A DNA stretch of 64,000 nt from Geodermatophilaceae bacterium URHA0031 (GTDB lineage Bacteria > Actinomycetota > Actinomycetes > Mycobacteriales > Geodermatophilaceae). The stretch's first letter is position 1. Each line of letters starts with the position of its first letter. Under the pieces are notes generated by a model. It was not told the DNA's origin. It searched no databases and saw only the letters and a list, made by a program, of their open reading frames with translations. The translations under genes and the position numbers were made by a program. Of the stretch, positions 8,150 to 17,555 are shown one piece after another. Location of the stretch: contig JHVP01000003.1 of NCBI GenBank assembly GCA_000620205.1, positions 310,001-374,000 of the forward strand, read 5' to 3'.

Positions 8150-10084
8150 GTGCCGTCCCAGCCCGTGCCACCGCCGTTCCCGCCGGCCGCCACCGAGGGG
8201 GCCCCGCCGGCCTGGCGGCGGGTGGCACTCCCCACGGCCCCTCCCGAACGGCCGCGCTACCTCCAGGCGACGATCGACGACATCGGCACACCGCTGGCCG
8301 AGGTCACCTTCGTCGTGGTCGACCTCGAGACCACCGGTGGCTCCCCCAAGGACAGCGCGATCACCGAGATCGGCGCGGTGAAGGTCCGCGGTGGGCAGGT
8401 GCTGGGCGAGTTCCAGACGCTGGTGGACCCGGGCCGGGAGATCCCGCCCTACATCAGCGTGCTGACCGGCATCACCTCGATGATGGTGGCCGCCGCTCCC
8501 CGCATCGACTCGGTCCTGCCGGCCTTCCTGGAGTTCGCCCGGGGCACCGTGCTCGTCGCCCACAACGCCCCCTTCGACCTCGGCTTCCTGCGTGCCGCGT
8601 GCGAGGAGACCGGCACGCCGTGGCCCACCTTCGCCTCGGTCGACACCGCCGTGCTGGCCCGCCGGCTGCTCACCCGCGACGAGGTGCCCAACTGCAAGCT
8701 CGGCACCCTCGCACCCTTCTTCTCGACCTCGACGCAGCCCTGCCACCGCGCCCTGGACGACGCCCGGGCCACCGTCGACGTGCTGCACGGTCTGTTCGAA
8801 CGGCTCGGCCCGCTCGGCGTCACCTCGCTGGAGGAGCTGACCGGGCTCACCCGCCAGGTCGACCCGCAGCGGCGGCGCAAGCGGCACCTGGCCGAGCACG
8901 TGCCCTCCGGACCGGGCGTCTACCTGTTCCGCGGGCCGCGCGACGAACCGCTCTACGTCGGCACGTCCAACGACCTGCGCACGCGGGTCCGCAGCTACTT
9001 CTCCGCCGGGGAGCAGCGCAGCCGGATGACGGAGATGATCGCGCTGGCCGAGCGGATCGAGGCACTGCCCTGCGCCCACGACCTGGAGGCCGCCGTCCGG
9101 GAGCTGCGGCTCATCGCCGAGCACAAGCCCCGCTACAACCGCCGCTCGCGGTTCCCGGAGCGCGCCCTGTGGATCCGGCTGACCGACGAGGTCTTCCCGC
9201 GGCTGTCGGTCGTCCGGCGGGTCCGGCCCGGCGCGGGGGTGTTCCTCGGCCCCTTCCCCGACCGGCGGGCCGCCGATGCCGCGGTCGCCGCCGTGCACGA
9301 GTCCCTGCCGCTGCGGCAGTGCACGTCCCGGCTGTCGCTGACCGTGCTGGGCACCGCCTGCGCGCTGGCCGGGATGGGCCGCTGCGGGGCGCCGTGCACC
9401 GGTGCCCAGAGCCGGGAGGACTACGCCTCGATCGCCGCGGTCTTCGCCGCCGCCGTCGCCTCCGACCCCCGCGACCTGGTCGCTCCACTGATGGACCGGG
9501 TCGAGCGGCTGGGCGCCGACGGCCGGTACGAGGACGCCGCGGTGCTCCGCGACCGTGTCGCCGTCCTCGTGCGGGCGGTGCGTCGACGGCAGCGCCTCGA
9601 GTCGCTGGCGACCGTCCCCGAGTTCGTCATCGCCCGGCCCGACGGCAGCGGCGGCTGGCAGCTGTCCGTGGTGCGGCGGGGGCGGCTGGTCGCCGCCGGG
9701 GTGGCCGAGCGCGGCCGGTCCGTCCGGGGCCACCTGGCCGACCTCCGGGCCACCGCCGAGACACCGGTCGGCCCGGACGGTGAGCTCGCGGCGTCGGTCG
9801 ACGAGACCGAGCTGGTGCTGCGGTGGATGGAGAAGCCGGGCACCCGGCTCGTCGACGTCACCGGCACCCTGGCCAGTCGGACCCCCGGCACCGGGCCCTA
9901 CAGCGACTTCCTGGCCCGCGTGGACGCCGGCCGGGCCGAGCGCGACCCCTTCGCCGACAACCGGTCGCTGAGCACCCGGGCTCAGCCGGACCGGGTCACC
10001 CCCGGTCAGCGGGCCGCGCGGGCCGGCGGCAGCCGTGGGGGCGGGCGGGCTGCGGCACGACGCGGCCGGGTGGCCACGGGCTAG
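8150..10084 (+). CDS. DEDDh 3'-5' exonuclease fused to a UvrC-like GIY-YIG nuclease
   Basis: A 644-residue fusion. Residues ~50-215 form a DnaQ/epsilon-like DEDDh exonuclease: Asp58 and Glu60 in DLETTG, the VAHNAPFDLGFL block, and HRALDDARAT near residue 200. Residues ~250-335 form a GIY-YIG domain (GPGVYLFRG, then LYVGTS) as in UvrC's N-terminus. UvrC-like segments follow, including CGAPCTG and a region similar to UvrB-binding helices; the UvrC endonuclease C-domain is not evident. It matches actinobacterial Rv2191-type proteins with a probable repair role. The GTG at 8150 lies 7 bp after a TAGCGT hexamer (8137-8142), which implies leaderless translation; the frame is open further upstream. 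Confidence 0.88.
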   Translation: MPSQPVPPPFPPAATEGAPPAWRRVALPTAPPERPRYLQATIDDIGTPLAEVTFVVVDLETTGGSPKDSAITEIGAVKVRGGQVLGEFQTLVDPGREIPPYISVLTGITSMMVAAAPRIDSVLPAFLEFARGTVLVAHNAPFDLGFLRAACEETGTPWPTFASVDTAVLARRLLTRDEVPNCKLGTLAPFFSTSTQPCHRALDDARATVDVLHGLFERLGPLGVTSLEELTGLTRQVDPQRRRKRHLAEHVPSGPGVYLFRGPRDEPLYVGTSNDLRTRVRSYFSAGEQRSRMTEMIALAERIEALPCAHDLEAAVRELRLIAEHKPRYNRRSRFPERALWIRLTDEVFPRLSVVRRVRPGAGVFLGPFPDRRAADAAVAAVHESLPLRQCTSRLSLTVLGTACALAGMGRCGAPCTGAQSREDYASIAAVFAAAVASDPRDLVAPLMDRVERLGADGRYEDAAVLRDRVAVLVRAVRRRQRLESLATVPEFVIARPDGSGGWQLSVVRRGRLVAAGVAERGRSVRGHLADLRATAETPVGPDGELAASVDETELVLRWMEKPGTRLVDVTGTLASRTPGTGPYSDFLARVDAGRAERDPFADNRSLSTRAQPDRVTPGQRAARAGGSRGGGRAAARRGRVATG

Positions 10085-10094
10085 CATCCCCGGC

Positions 10095-10382
10095 GTGATC
10101 ACCGCCATCGTGATGATCGATGCAGCGACCGACTCGATCGGCGAGGTCGCCGAGGCCGTCGCGGCCCTGCCGGGGGTGAGCGAGGTCTACTCGGTCGCCG
10201 GGGACGTCGACCTGGTCGCCCTCGTCCGGGTGCACGAGTTCGACGACATCGCCGCGGTGGTCGCCGGCCGGATCAACAAGGTGCCCGGCGTCCTGGACAC
10301 CGCGACCCACGTCGCGTTCCGGGCGTACTCCCGGCACGACCTGGAAGCGGCCTTCTCGATCGGCTTCGAGCAAGCCGACTGA
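10095..10382 (+). CDS. stand-alone Lrp/AsnC-type ligand-binding (RAM/SIAM) domain protein
   Basis: A 95-residue protein with only the alpha/beta effector domain of Lrp/AsnC regulators (ITAIVMIDAATDSIGEVAEAVA, then VYSVAGDVDLVALVRV) and no helix-turn-helix. Such proteins form ring oligomers that bind amino acids and may modulate full-length Lrp proteins. The GTG at 10095 lies 7 bp after TAGCAT (10082-10087). The TAG of that hexamer is also the stop codon of the exonuclease gene, so promoter and stop overlap. It is convergent with trpD across one of the palindromic intergenic elements. Confidence 0.85.
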   Translation: MITAIVMIDAATDSIGEVAEAVAALPGVSEVYSVAGDVDLVALVRVHEFDDIAAVVAGRINKVPGVLDTATHVAFRAYSRHDLEAAFSIGFEQAD

Positions 10383-10383
10383 C

Positions 10384-10437
10384 GAGGGACCCCGTTCCCC
10401 ACGCTCCGCGAGCTCAGCGCGGCCCCTGGACGAGGCC
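10384..10437. repeat. palindromic intergenic element, copy 1
   Basis: Runs GAGGGACCCCGTTC ... CCGCGAGCTC ... GGACGAGGCC between the convergent stops of the Lrp-like gene and trpD. The outer arms pair with one mismatch and a wobble around a palindromic core. It belongs to the eight-copy family described in the findings and probably acts as a two-way terminator. Confidence 0.6.
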
Positions 10438-10456
10438 AACGGCCGATGGGTGCTCC

Positions 10457-11512
10457 TCAGGTCCCGGCCGCGCGGGCTGCGCGGCTGACCTGGACCCACT
10501 CGTCGAGCTTGGCCGCGGCCCGGCCGTCGTCGACCGCCGCCGCTGCCCGCTCCAGCCCGCTGCCCAGGGCGTCGTGCAGCCGGGCGCCGCGCGGGTCGAA
10601 GGCCGCCAGCGCCGCCGCGGCGTTGAGCAGGACCGCGTCGCGCACCGGACCGCGGTCCCCCGCCACCAGCCGGCGCACCACCTCGGCGTTGACCTCCGGG
10701 CCGCCGCCGCGCAGCGCCCCCGGCGCCGAGAGCGGCAGCCCCAGCGCCGTCGGGTCCAGCCGCTCGGCGACCACCTCACCGTCCCGGACGACCCACACCG
10801 CCGACGTCGTGCTCGTGGTCAGCTCGTCGAGGCCGTCGTCGCCGCGGAAGACCAGGGCCCGGGTGCCCCGCCGGGCCAGCACCTCGGCGAGCACCGGGGC
10901 CATCCGGGCGTCGGCGCAGCCGATCGCCGCCGCCACCGGGCGGGCGGGGTTGGTCAGCGGCCCCAGGAAGTTGAAGACCGTGCCGATGCCGAGCTCCCGG
11001 CGCGGCACGGCGGCGTGCCGGAAGCCGGGGTGGAAGACCGGCGCGAAGAAGAACCCGATGCCCGCCTCACGCACGCAGCGGGCCACGGCCGGCGCCGGCA
11101 GGTCGATGACGACGCCGAGCGCCTCCAGCACGTCGGCGGTGCCCGACTTGGACGACGCCGCCCGGTTGCCGTGCTTGGCCACCGGCGCCCCGGCGGCGGC
11201 CGTGACGACGGCGGCCATCGTCGAGATGTTCACCGTCTGGGCGCCGTCCCCGCCGGTGCCCACGATGTCCACGCAGTCCACCGGCAGGGTCACCGGGGTG
11301 GCGAGGTCGACCATCGTGGCGGCCAGCCCGGCGACCTCCTCCGGCGACTCCCCCTTGGCCCGCAGCGCGACGAGGAACCCGGCCACCTGGGTGGGGCTCG
11401 CCTCACCCGTCATCACCTGGCGCATCGCCCAGCGGGTGTCGTCGGCCGTCAGGTCCTCGCTGCGGAGGAGCCGGGTGAGCAGGCCCGGCCACGTCGGGCT
11501 GGCTGCGGTCAC
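10457..11512 (-). CDS. trpD: anthranilate phosphoribosyltransferase
   Basis: A 351-residue enzyme that joins anthranilate to PRPP in tryptophan synthesis (cytosolic). The PRPP loop VGTGGDG (about residues 80-86) is present, followed by [39 protein letters not shown], the hallmark block for this family. Further on comes [13 protein letters not shown]. The GTG at 11512 starts 5 bp after the receiver-like gene's stop; the frame is open further upstream, but the family N-terminus ([30 protein letters not shown]) begins here. No other trp genes lie nearby, as in M. tuberculosis, where trpD (Rv2192c) is next to ctaE. Confidence 0.95.
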   Translation of the reverse strand: MTAASPTWPGLLTRLLRSEDLTADDTRWAMRQVMTGEASPTQVAGFLVALRAKGESPEEVAGLAATMVDLATPVTLPVDCVDIVGTGGDGAQTVNISTMAAVVTAAAGAPVAKHGNRAASSKSGTADVLEALGVVIDLPAPAVARCVREAGIGFFFAPVFHPGFRHAAVPRRELGIGTVFNFLGPLTNPARPVAAAIGCADARMAPVLAEVLARRGTRALVFRGDDGLDELTTSTTSAVWVVRDGEVVAERLDPTALGLPLSAPGALRGGGPEVNAEVVRRLVAGDRGPVRDAVLLNAAAALAAFDPRGARLHDALGSGLERAAAAVDDGRAAAKLDEWVQVSRAARAAGT

Positions 11513-11517
11513 GCCGG

Positions 11518-11940
11518 TCAGCGGCGGACGGCGGGACGCTGCGCGAGACGCTCGCGCAGCAGCCCCGCCACCACGTCGGCCGCGACGAGCGGGTCGACGG
11601 GGTAGGCCAGCGTGCCGTCGGCCAGCGACCAGTGCGCGAGCCAGCGGTCGGCCTGGCGGGCGATCAGCACGACCAGCGCGGGGCACTCGGCGATCTCGTA
11701 CTTGAGCTGCCGGGCGATGCCCATGCCACCGGTGGGCTGGGCCTCGCCGTCGAGGAGGCAGAGGTCGATCCCGCCGCGGTCGACCGCGGCGACGACCTCC
11801 TCGCCGGTGGCGCACTCGACGTACGTGAGGGGTCCCACGTCCGGCGCCGGCGAGCGGCCCAGCGCGGTGCGGACGGCGGCGCGGACCTCGGCCCGCTGGC
11901 TGAAGACCAGCACGGTGGCCGGTGCGGCGTCAGGGCTCAC
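11518..11940 (-). CDS. atypical receiver-domain protein
   Basis: A 140-residue protein with the alpha/beta layout of a CheY-like receiver and no output domain. The phosphorylation-site position is Asp64 (LCLLDGE). The acidic pocket after strand 1 is replaced by FSQR, and the usual Lys after strand 5 is missing (AYPVDP), so phosphorylation-independent signalling is likely. It lies 5 bp upstream of trpD on the same strand. The GTG at 11940 is preceded by TAGGCT with a 7-bp gap (11953-11948), suggesting a leaderless transcript covering this gene and trpD. It is divergent from ctaE. Confidence 0.7.
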   Translation of the reverse strand: MSPDAAPATVLVFSQRAEVRAAVRTALGRSPAPDVGPLTYVECATGEEVVAAVDRGGIDLCLLDGEAQPTGGMGIARQLKYEIAECPALVVLIARQADRWLAHWSLADGTLAYPVDPLVAADVVAGLLRERLAQRPAVRR

Positions 11941-12086
11941 CCGAGCCAGCCTAGTGGCAGGCGCGGGCCGGGCGAGGAGCCTGGCTCGCCGCGCCGCGCG
12001 ACACCGGTGCCAGCCGCTCTGCGGGAACGCGCCGCACGCACCCACCCCACGTCGTGGGCAACCTGTTCCGATGCCATGATGACCCC

Positions 12087-12701
12087 GTGACAACGGCCCC
12101 CGTCGCGAGCAGCACCTTCGACACCTCGCGGGTGCACTCCCTGACCCGACCGAACATGGTCAGCGTCGGCACGATCATCTGGCTCGCCAGCGAGCTGATG
12201 TTCTTCGCCGGGCTGTTCGCCATGTACTTCACCTCGCGCGCGCGGGCCACCGGCGGTTGGCCGCCGGAGCCCACCGAGCTCGACGTGCCCTACGCGCTGG
12301 TGTTCACGCTGATCCTGGTGCTGTCGTCGGTCACCTGCCAGTACGGCGTGTTCGCCGCGGAGATCGGCAACGTCTACGGGCTGCGGCGCTGGTTCACCAT
12401 CACCTTCGTGATGGGCCTGACCTTCGTGCTCGGGCAGGCGAACGAGTACCGCAACCTGATCGTGAACCACGACACGACGATCGCGTCCTCGACGTACGGC
12501 TCGGTCTTCTACCTGACCACCGGCTTCCACGCGCTGCACGTCATCGGTGGCCTCGTCGCCTTCGTCTTCGTGCTCATCCGGTCCACCATGGGCCGTTTCA
12601 CGCCTGCCCAGGCGACCTCGGCCATCGTGGTGTCCTACTACTGGCACTTCGTCGACGTCGTGTGGGTCGGTCTCTTCATCACGATCTACCTGATCAAGTA
12701 G
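12087..12701 (+). CDS. ctaE: cytochrome c oxidase (aa3) subunit III
   Basis: A 204-residue integral membrane subunit of the aa3 terminal oxidase, with five hydrophobic helices. Helix I ([25 protein letters not shown]) holds the conserved ELMFF acidic residue. The C-terminal [14 protein letters not shown] is the family signature. It does not bind redox metals but stabilises subunit I. The GTG at 12087 follows CATGAT by 6 bp, so it may be leaderless; the frame is open 33 bp further 5'. It is the first gene of ctaE-qcrC-qcrA-qcrB, the usual actinobacterial bcc-aa3 supercomplex operon. Confidence 0.95.
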   Translation: MTTAPVASSTFDTSRVHSLTRPNMVSVGTIIWLASELMFFAGLFAMYFTSRARATGGWPPEPTELDVPYALVFTLILVLSSVTCQYGVFAAEIGNVYGLRRWFTITFVMGLTFVLGQANEYRNLIVNHDTTIASSTYGSVFYLTTGFHALHVIGGLVAFVFVLIRSTMGRFTPAQATSAIVVSYYWHFVDVVWVGLFITIYLIK

Positions 12702-12709
12702 GGAACCGG

Positions 12710-13591
12710 GTGTCCACACCGAACGCCTCCTCCGTCGCTCCTCCCGAGGGCGGTCGCCGCGGGTTGTTCCGCCGTCGTCCGGCGGCCGGCACCCCGGCCG
12801 CCGCGGCGCGGGACCGGCGCCGCTCCAAGCAGCACCGCCGGCTGGCCAACGTGGCCGGTCTGATGGCCGCGCTCGTGCTGACCGGGGTCGGCTACTCCGC
12901 GCTCGCCCCCGGTGCCAGCGCCGCCGACGACTCGACGGGCAACCCGTCGAACGCCGTCGAGGCCGGCCGTGAGCTCTACACCCGCAGCTGCATCACCTGC
13001 CACGGCGACAACCTGCAGGGCGTCGAGGGCCGCGGCCCCTCCCTGATCGGGGTCGGCGAGGCCGCCGTGTACTTCCAGGTGCACACCGGGCGCATGCCGC
13101 TGGTCCGCCAGGAGGCGCAGGCCCCCGAGCGCCCACCGATCTTCTCCGAGGAGGAGATCGAGCAGCTGATGGCCTACATCCAGGAGAACGGCGGCGGTCC
13201 CACCCTGCCCTCGGGTGACCTTCGGGCCGGCGACCTGGCCGAGGGCGGCGAGCTGTTCCGGCTCAACTGCGCCCAGTGCCACAACTTCGCCGGCAAGGGC
13301 GGTGCGCTCTCCTCCGGGAAGCGCGCCCCGTCGCTGGAGGAGGCCAACGACATGGTCATCTACTCGGCGATGCTCTCCGGGCCGGAGAACATGCCGGTCT
13401 TCGGGGACAACCAGCTGACCCCGGAGGAGAAGCGCTCGATCATCAACTACGTGCAGACCCTCAAGGCCCAGCACGACCCCGGCGGCGCCAGCATCGGCCG
13501 GGTCGGCCCGGTCGCCGAGGGCCTGGTCATCTGGGTCGTCGGCATCGGCGCCCTGCTCTTCGGGATCTTCTGGATGGGAACGAAGGCGTGA
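12710..13591 (+). CDS. qcrC: cytochrome bcc complex diheme cytochrome c subunit
   Basis: A 293-residue membrane-anchored cytochrome cc, the fused equivalent of cytochrome c1 and a soluble cytochrome c. An Arg-rich N-terminus precedes a first hydrophobic segment (about residues 45-65). Two c-type heme sites follow: Cys94-x2-Cys97-His98 and Cys187-x2-Cys190-His191. A C-terminal helix (VAEGLVIWVVGIGALLFGIFWMG) anchors it. It passes electrons from the Rieske protein to the CuA site of CtaC. The GTG at 12710 is 8 bp after the ctaE stop behind AGGGAA. Its stop overlaps the qcrA start by 4 bp (GTGA). Confidence 0.96.
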   Translation: MSTPNASSVAPPEGGRRGLFRRRPAAGTPAAAARDRRRSKQHRRLANVAGLMAALVLTGVGYSALAPGASAADDSTGNPSNAVEAGRELYTRSCITCHGDNLQGVEGRGPSLIGVGEAAVYFQVHTGRMPLVRQEAQAPERPPIFSEEEIEQLMAYIQENGGGPTLPSGDLRAGDLAEGGELFRLNCAQCHNFAGKGGALSSGKRAPSLEEANDMVIYSAMLSGPENMPVFGDNQLTPEEKRSIINYVQTLKAQHDPGGASIGRVGPVAEGLVIWVVGIGALLFGIFWMGTKA

Positions 13592-14706
13592 GCACCACTG
13601 ACCACTCCCGCCCCGGCTCGGCCGGCGGCGCGGACGAGCCGGGCCAGCTGCACGGCGGTCCGGACGACGACTACAGCCCCGAGCAGCTCGCGGCGATGGA
13701 CCGCACCGAGCTGGACCGGCTGGGAGCCCGCTACGACGGCGTCGAGGTCCTGCACGTCGAGCCGGTCGCCCCGCCCGGGTCGCCGCTGGACAAGCGCAAC
13801 ACCCGCCAGGTCACCCTGTGGTTCGCCCTCGCCGCGCTGTTCGCGGTCGCCTTCGTCGTGGTCTACGCCGGCTCCGGCTGGTTCCTCCCCAGCTGGATGT
13901 GGTCGACCGGCTCCAGCACCTGGAGCGCGCTCTACACCCCGATGCTCGGCGCGCTGTTCGGGCTGTCGATGATCTCGATCGGCATCGGCCTGGTCCTCTA
14001 CGTCAAGAAGCTGCTGCCGCACGAGACCGCCGTGCAGGACAAGCACGACGGGTCGCACTTCGACCGGGTGACCACCGGCGCCACGCTGATGGGCGGGCTG
14101 GACGCCTCCGGCCTCCCGCGCCGCAAGCTGCTGGCCGGGACCCTCGGCCTGCTGGGGCTGGCCTTCGGCGCCATGGTCATCGCCCCCCTGGGCGGGTTCA
14201 TCAAGAACCCGAACAAGGGCAACCCGCTGGGCACGACGCCCTGGGCCGACGGGCTGCGGCTGCTCCGCGACGACGGCACCCCGGTCCGCCCGGGTGACCA
14301 GGTGGCCGGTTCGCTGGCCACCGTCTTCCCGGCCGTGCCGGGCGGCAACAAGGCCTACGACGCCGCCGTCATGCTGATCCGGCTCCGCCCGGAGCAGGTG
14401 GCCGCACTGGTGATCCCGCCCGGCCAGGAGGACTTCGGGTACGGGGACTACGTCGCCTACTCCAAGATCTGCACCCACGCCGGTTGCCCGGTGTCGCTGT
14501 ACGAGCAGGAGACCAGCCGGATCCTGTGCCCCTGTCACCAGTCGCAGTTCGACGTGACGGACGGCGCCAAGCCGGTCTTCGGTCCGGCCACCCGCCCGCT
14601 CCCCCAACTCCCGATTACCGTGGATGATGAGGGCTACTTCATTGCGCGCGGCGATTTCCCCGAGCCGGTGGGACCGTCGTACTGGAACATCGGGAGGGTC
14701 AGCTGA
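13588..14706 (+). CDS. qcrA: cytochrome bcc complex Rieske iron-sulfur subunit
   Basis: A 372-residue Rieske protein of the actinobacterial type, with three N-terminal transmembrane helices (about residues 70-200) instead of one. The 2Fe-2S ligands are Cys295 and His297 (CTHAGC) and Cys314 and His317 (CPCHQS), with Cys300 and Cys316 as the disulfide pair. It takes the first electron from menaquinol on the outer face and passes it to QcrC. Start and stop overlap both neighbours (4 bp with qcrC, 1 bp with qcrB), so the three subunits are co-translated. Confidence 0.96.
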   Translation: MSTTDHSRPGSAGGADEPGQLHGGPDDDYSPEQLAAMDRTELDRLGARYDGVEVLHVEPVAPPGSPLDKRNTRQVTLWFALAALFAVAFVVVYAGSGWFLPSWMWSTGSSTWSALYTPMLGALFGLSMISIGIGLVLYVKKLLPHETAVQDKHDGSHFDRVTTGATLMGGLDASGLPRRKLLAGTLGLLGLAFGAMVIAPLGGFIKNPNKGNPLGTTPWADGLRLLRDDGTPVRPGDQVAGSLATVFPAVPGGNKAYDAAVMLIRLRPEQVAALVIPPGQEDFGYGDYVAYSKICTHAGCPVSLYEQETSRILCPCHQSQFDVTDGAKPVFGPATRPLPQLPITVDDEGYFIARGDFPEPVGPSYWNIGRVS

Positions 14707-16412
14707 TGGCGACCAACACCGTGCCCGGTCCGCGGGTCGGTCAGCCGACCTCGCTGGCCGGCAAGGCGGCCTTCGAGGTGGACGACCGGCTGATCGTGGC
14801 CGGTCCCGTCCGGCGGACCCTGAACAAGGTCTTCCCGGACCACTGGTCCTTCCTCCTCGGCGAGATCGCGCTCTACTCGTTCATCGTCCTGCTGCTGTCT
14901 GGGACGTACCTGACGTTCTTCTACGACGCCTCCATGAAGGAGGTCGTCTACGACGGGACGTACGCCCCGCTGCGCGGCATCGAGATGTCCGCGGCCTACG
15001 AGTCGACGCTGAACATCTCCTTCGACGTCCGCGGTGGCCTGCTGATGCGGCAGATGCACCACTGGGCCGCCCTGCTGTTCGTGGCCTCGATCGTCGTGCA
15101 CCTGCTGCGCATCTTCTTCACCGGCGCGTTCCGCCGGCCGCGGGAGACGAACTGGTTCATCGGCATCACCCTGCTGGTGCTGGCCATGCTGGAGGGCTTC
15201 GCCGGCTACACCCTCCCCGACGACCTGCTGTCCGGCGGTGGGCTGCGCATCTTCTCCGCCGTCTTCCTGTCGATCCCGGTGATCGGGACCTGGGTGTACT
15301 TCACCGTCTTCGGTGGTGACTTCCCCGGCGAGGTGATCATCGGCCGGCTGTACATCCTGCACGTGCTGATCATCCCGGCGATCCTGCTGGCGCTGATCGC
15401 TCTGCACCTGCTGATCCTGGTGAAGCAGAAGCACACCCAGTTCCCCGGCGCCGGGCGGACCGAGCACAACGTCGTCGGCAACCGGCTGTTCCCGACCTTC
15501 GCGGCGAAGGCGACGGGCCTGCTGTTCATCGTCTTCGGGCTGTGCGCCGGGCTCGGTGGTCTGGTGCAGATCAACCCGATCTGGCTCCTGGGCCCGTACA
15601 ACCCCGCACAGGTGACCGCCGGGTCCCAGCCCGACTGGTACATCGGCTTCGTCGACGGCGGCGCCCGGATCTTCCCCCCGTGGGAGATCGTGCTGTGGGG
15701 CTACCACATCCCGCCGGTCTTCTGGGGCGCCCTGGGCCTGCCGGGCCTGATGTTCGGTGCGCTGGCGATCTACCCGGTCCTCGAGCGGGTGCTCACCAAG
15801 GACACCGCCAGCCACCACCTGCTGCAGCGCCCGCGCGACGTCCCCGTGCGCACCTCGCTCGGGGCCATGGCCATCACCGCCTACGTCGTGCTGTGGATCT
15901 CCGGTGGCAACGACCTGATCGCGGACAAGTTCGACCTGAGCCTGAACGCGATGATCTGGTTCGGCCGCATCGGTTTCCTGCTGCTGCCCCCCATCGCCTA
16001 CTGGGCCACCTACCGGATCTGCATCGGCCTCGAGCGGCACGACCGCGAGGTGCTCGAGCACGGCATCGAGACCGGTGTCATCCGGCGGCTGCCCAGCGGT
16101 GAGTTCATCGAGGTCCACCAGCCGCTGGGTCCGGTGGACGCGCACGGCCACGGCGAGCTCGCCTACGGCGGCGCGTCGGTGCCCAAGAAGATGAACCAGG
16201 TCGGTGGCGCCCGCCGCGCGATCCGGGGCTTCTTCACGCCGATCGAGGAGCCCGCCGAGGTCCAGCGGCAGGCCGAGGTCGAGGCCCGTGGCCTCGAGTC
16301 CGAGCAGGCCAGCCGTGAGCTGACCGGCTCCGGTCGCCCGTCCGAGGGTGGCCGTCCGTCCGAGGGTGGTCGACCGTCCGAGGGTGGTCGACCGCAGGAC
16401 CCGCGCGACTGA
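14706..16412 (+). CDS. qcrB: cytochrome bcc complex cytochrome b subunit
   Basis: A 568-residue cytochrome b. The N-terminal heme-binding core has paired histidines in helices II and IV ([25 protein letters not shown], then a later [11 protein letters not shown]). The quinol-site PPW-type motif appears as FPPWEIV. The protein oxidises menaquinol. The C-terminus extends ~100 residues beyond the core, ending in a low-complexity tail with three 18-bp repeats encoding GRPSEG. The ATG overlaps the qcrA stop by one base. It is followed by a strong terminator hairpin that ends the operon. Confidence 0.96.
   Translation: MATNTVPGPRVGQPTSLAGKAAFEVDDRLIVAGPVRRTLNKVFPDHWSFLLGEIALYSFIVLLLSGTYLTFFYDASMKEVVYDGTYAPLRGIEMSAAYESTLNISFDVRGGLLMRQMHHWAALLFVASIVVHLLRIFFTGAFRRPRETNWFIGITLLVLAMLEGFAGYTLPDDLLSGGGLRIFSAVFLSIPVIGTWVYFTVFGGDFPGEVIIGRLYILHVLIIPAILLALIALHLLILVKQKHTQFPGAGRTEHNVVGNRLFPTFAAKATGLLFIVFGLCAGLGGLVQINPIWLLGPYNPAQVTAGSQPDWYIGFVDGGARIFPPWEIVLWGYHIPPVFWGALGLPGLMFGALAIYPVLERVLTKDTASHHLLQRPRDVPVRTSLGAMAITAYVVLWISGGNDLIADKFDLSLNAMIWFGRIGFLLLPPIAYWATYRICIGLERHDREVLEHGIETGVIRRLPSGEFIEVHQPLGPVDAHGHGELAYGGASVPKKMNQVGGARRAIRGFFTPIEEPAEVQRQAEVEARGLESEQASRELTGSGRPSEGGRPSEGGRPSEGGRPQDPRD
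16332..16394 (+). repeat. 18-bp tandem repeats in the 3' end of qcrB
   Basis: Three in-frame 18-bp units (16332-16385) plus a half unit encode [21 protein letters not shown] at the cytosolic tail of QcrB. Only a few silent changes separate the units, which suggests recent slippage expansion. The tail is likely disordered. Confidence 0.85.
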
Positions 16413-16430
16413 TCGACCCACAGCACCACC

Positions 16431-16472
16431 CAGCAGGGGCTCCGGCGGCACGGTCCGCCGGGGCCCCTGCTG
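16431..16472 (+). terminator. terminator hairpin after the ctaE-qcrCAB operon
   Basis: CAGCAGGGGC (16431-16440) pairs exactly with GCCCCTGCTG (16463-16472), and the inner GGCGG/CCGCC adds more pairs. It begins 19 bp after the qcrB stop. No long T-tract follows, as is common in high-GC actinobacteria. Confidence 0.8.
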
Positions 16473-17067
16473 CGTTGTCCCCGCCGCTGGCCGGGACCCT
16501 CGTCGAGGTGCCGACCCGCCGGAGTGCCACGACCGGGCAGCCGGGCCACCAACGCTCGCGATGCGCGACGCCCGCTCAGCCGGTGGCATCCGCGAGTCCG
16601 CGCCAGGACCGGGCCGGCGAGGCTCCCGCTGCTTGTACAGCCACGGGTGCCTGCCCGCCCCTCGCAGGCGTGCTCCCGGGCTGCTGGTGGCGCTCCCCGG
16701 ACCGTCCTGCGGGTGTCCTGCGCCCCGAGGGCCCGCGCACACCCCACCGACGTCGCCACTGCCAGGGTCGTGACGTCGCCCCCGGCACGGAGCCGTGCCG
16801 GGCACCGCAGCGCCCGCCGGGCGACACCACGCGGCGAGGGTGCGCTGGGCACTCCGCCACAGCCGGCCTCGCTCCTCCTCTCCGCAGTGGCACCCCCTGC
16901 GGCGACGGAGACCGGCGAGCCGGCCGCTGACCCGGCCTCCCGTGCCGACACCGGCACATCATCGGACCGTGGGCGTCCCGGCGCGGCCATGCGTACCGCG
17001 CCGGTCAGCCAGCCGACGCTGTGGTGCGGTGCGTCAGCCTCAGCGCGGCTGCACCGACCCCGGACAC
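16473..17067. other. 595-bp stretch with no gene I can support
   Basis: It lies between the qcrB terminator and the ctaF terminator. Open frames exist on both strands but lack family motifs, ribosome sites and consistent codon bias. In M. tuberculosis this interval holds Rv2197c and mmpS3; nothing here resembles them by eye. It may hold a small RNA or a decayed gene. Confidence 0.5.
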
Positions 17068-17105
17068 ACGTCGGGGCCCCTCCCGGGTGGGAGGGGCCCC
17101 GACGT
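17068..17105 (-). terminator. terminator hairpin after ctaC-ctaF
   Basis: ACGTCGGGGCCCCTCCC (17068-17084) and its exact complement (17089-17105) form a 17-bp perfect stem with a 4-nt loop. It starts 18 bp beyond the ctaF stop on the minus strand. Confidence 0.85.
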
Positions 17106-17123
17106 CGTACGCAGGTGCGGAGG

Positions 17124-17522
17124 TCAGTGGGCGTTCTGCCCCACGTAGTACTCGAAGAGCAGACCACCGATGGTGAGCAGGAGGGCGGCACCCGCGATGG
17201 CGATCAGCCACGGGTAGTAGAACGCCAGCGCCAGACCCATCAGGCCGGCAGACAGCGCCAGACCGAAGGGCCAGTAGCTGCCCGGGCTGAAGAAGCCCAG
17301 CTCGCCCGCACCGTCGGCGATCTCGGCGTCCTTAGAGTCCTCGGGGCGCGCGTCGATGCGTCGGCTGACGAACCAGAAGAAGCCACCGATCAGCGCCGTC
17401 AGCCCGCCGGACAGGGCCAGCGCCGTGGTGCCGATCGGCTCCTGCGCCCAGAAGCCGTAGACCACCGCGGCCGCGACGCAGAACACCGCGATCAAGTTGA
17501 AGATGAGCGCTTCGACCTTCAC
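17124..17522 (-). CDS. ctaF: actinobacterial cytochrome c oxidase subunit IV
   Basis: A 132-residue membrane protein with four hydrophobic helices: two near the N-terminus (LIFNLIAVFCVAAAVVYGFW; LALSGGLTALIGGFFWFV) and two near the C-terminus (FGLALSAGLMGLALAFYYPW; AIAGAALLLTIGGLLFEYYV). The central SPGSYWPF motif is typical of the CtaF family, which is restricted to actinobacteria. It is a small accessory subunit of the aa3 oxidase. It lies 33 bp downstream of ctaC on the same strand. The ATG at 17522 is preceded by TGGAGGACCGGCCGTGA-like purine-rich sequence on the minus strand, a plausible ribosome site. Confidence 0.93.
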   Translation of the reverse strand: MKVEALIFNLIAVFCVAAAVVYGFWAQEPIGTTALALSGGLTALIGGFFWFVSRRIDARPEDSKDAEIADGAGELGFFSPGSYWPFGLALSAGLMGLALAFYYPWLIAIAGAALLLTIGGLLFEYYVGQNAH

Positions 17523-17555
17523 GGCCGGTCCTCCAGGTGATGCGGGGTGGTCGGG

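Noticed and set aside
16163-17191. Overlapping long frames on both strands between qcrB and ctaF
   Set aside because: Composition is Arg/Pro/Gly-rich noise, no ribosome sites, and the frames run through two strong terminators.
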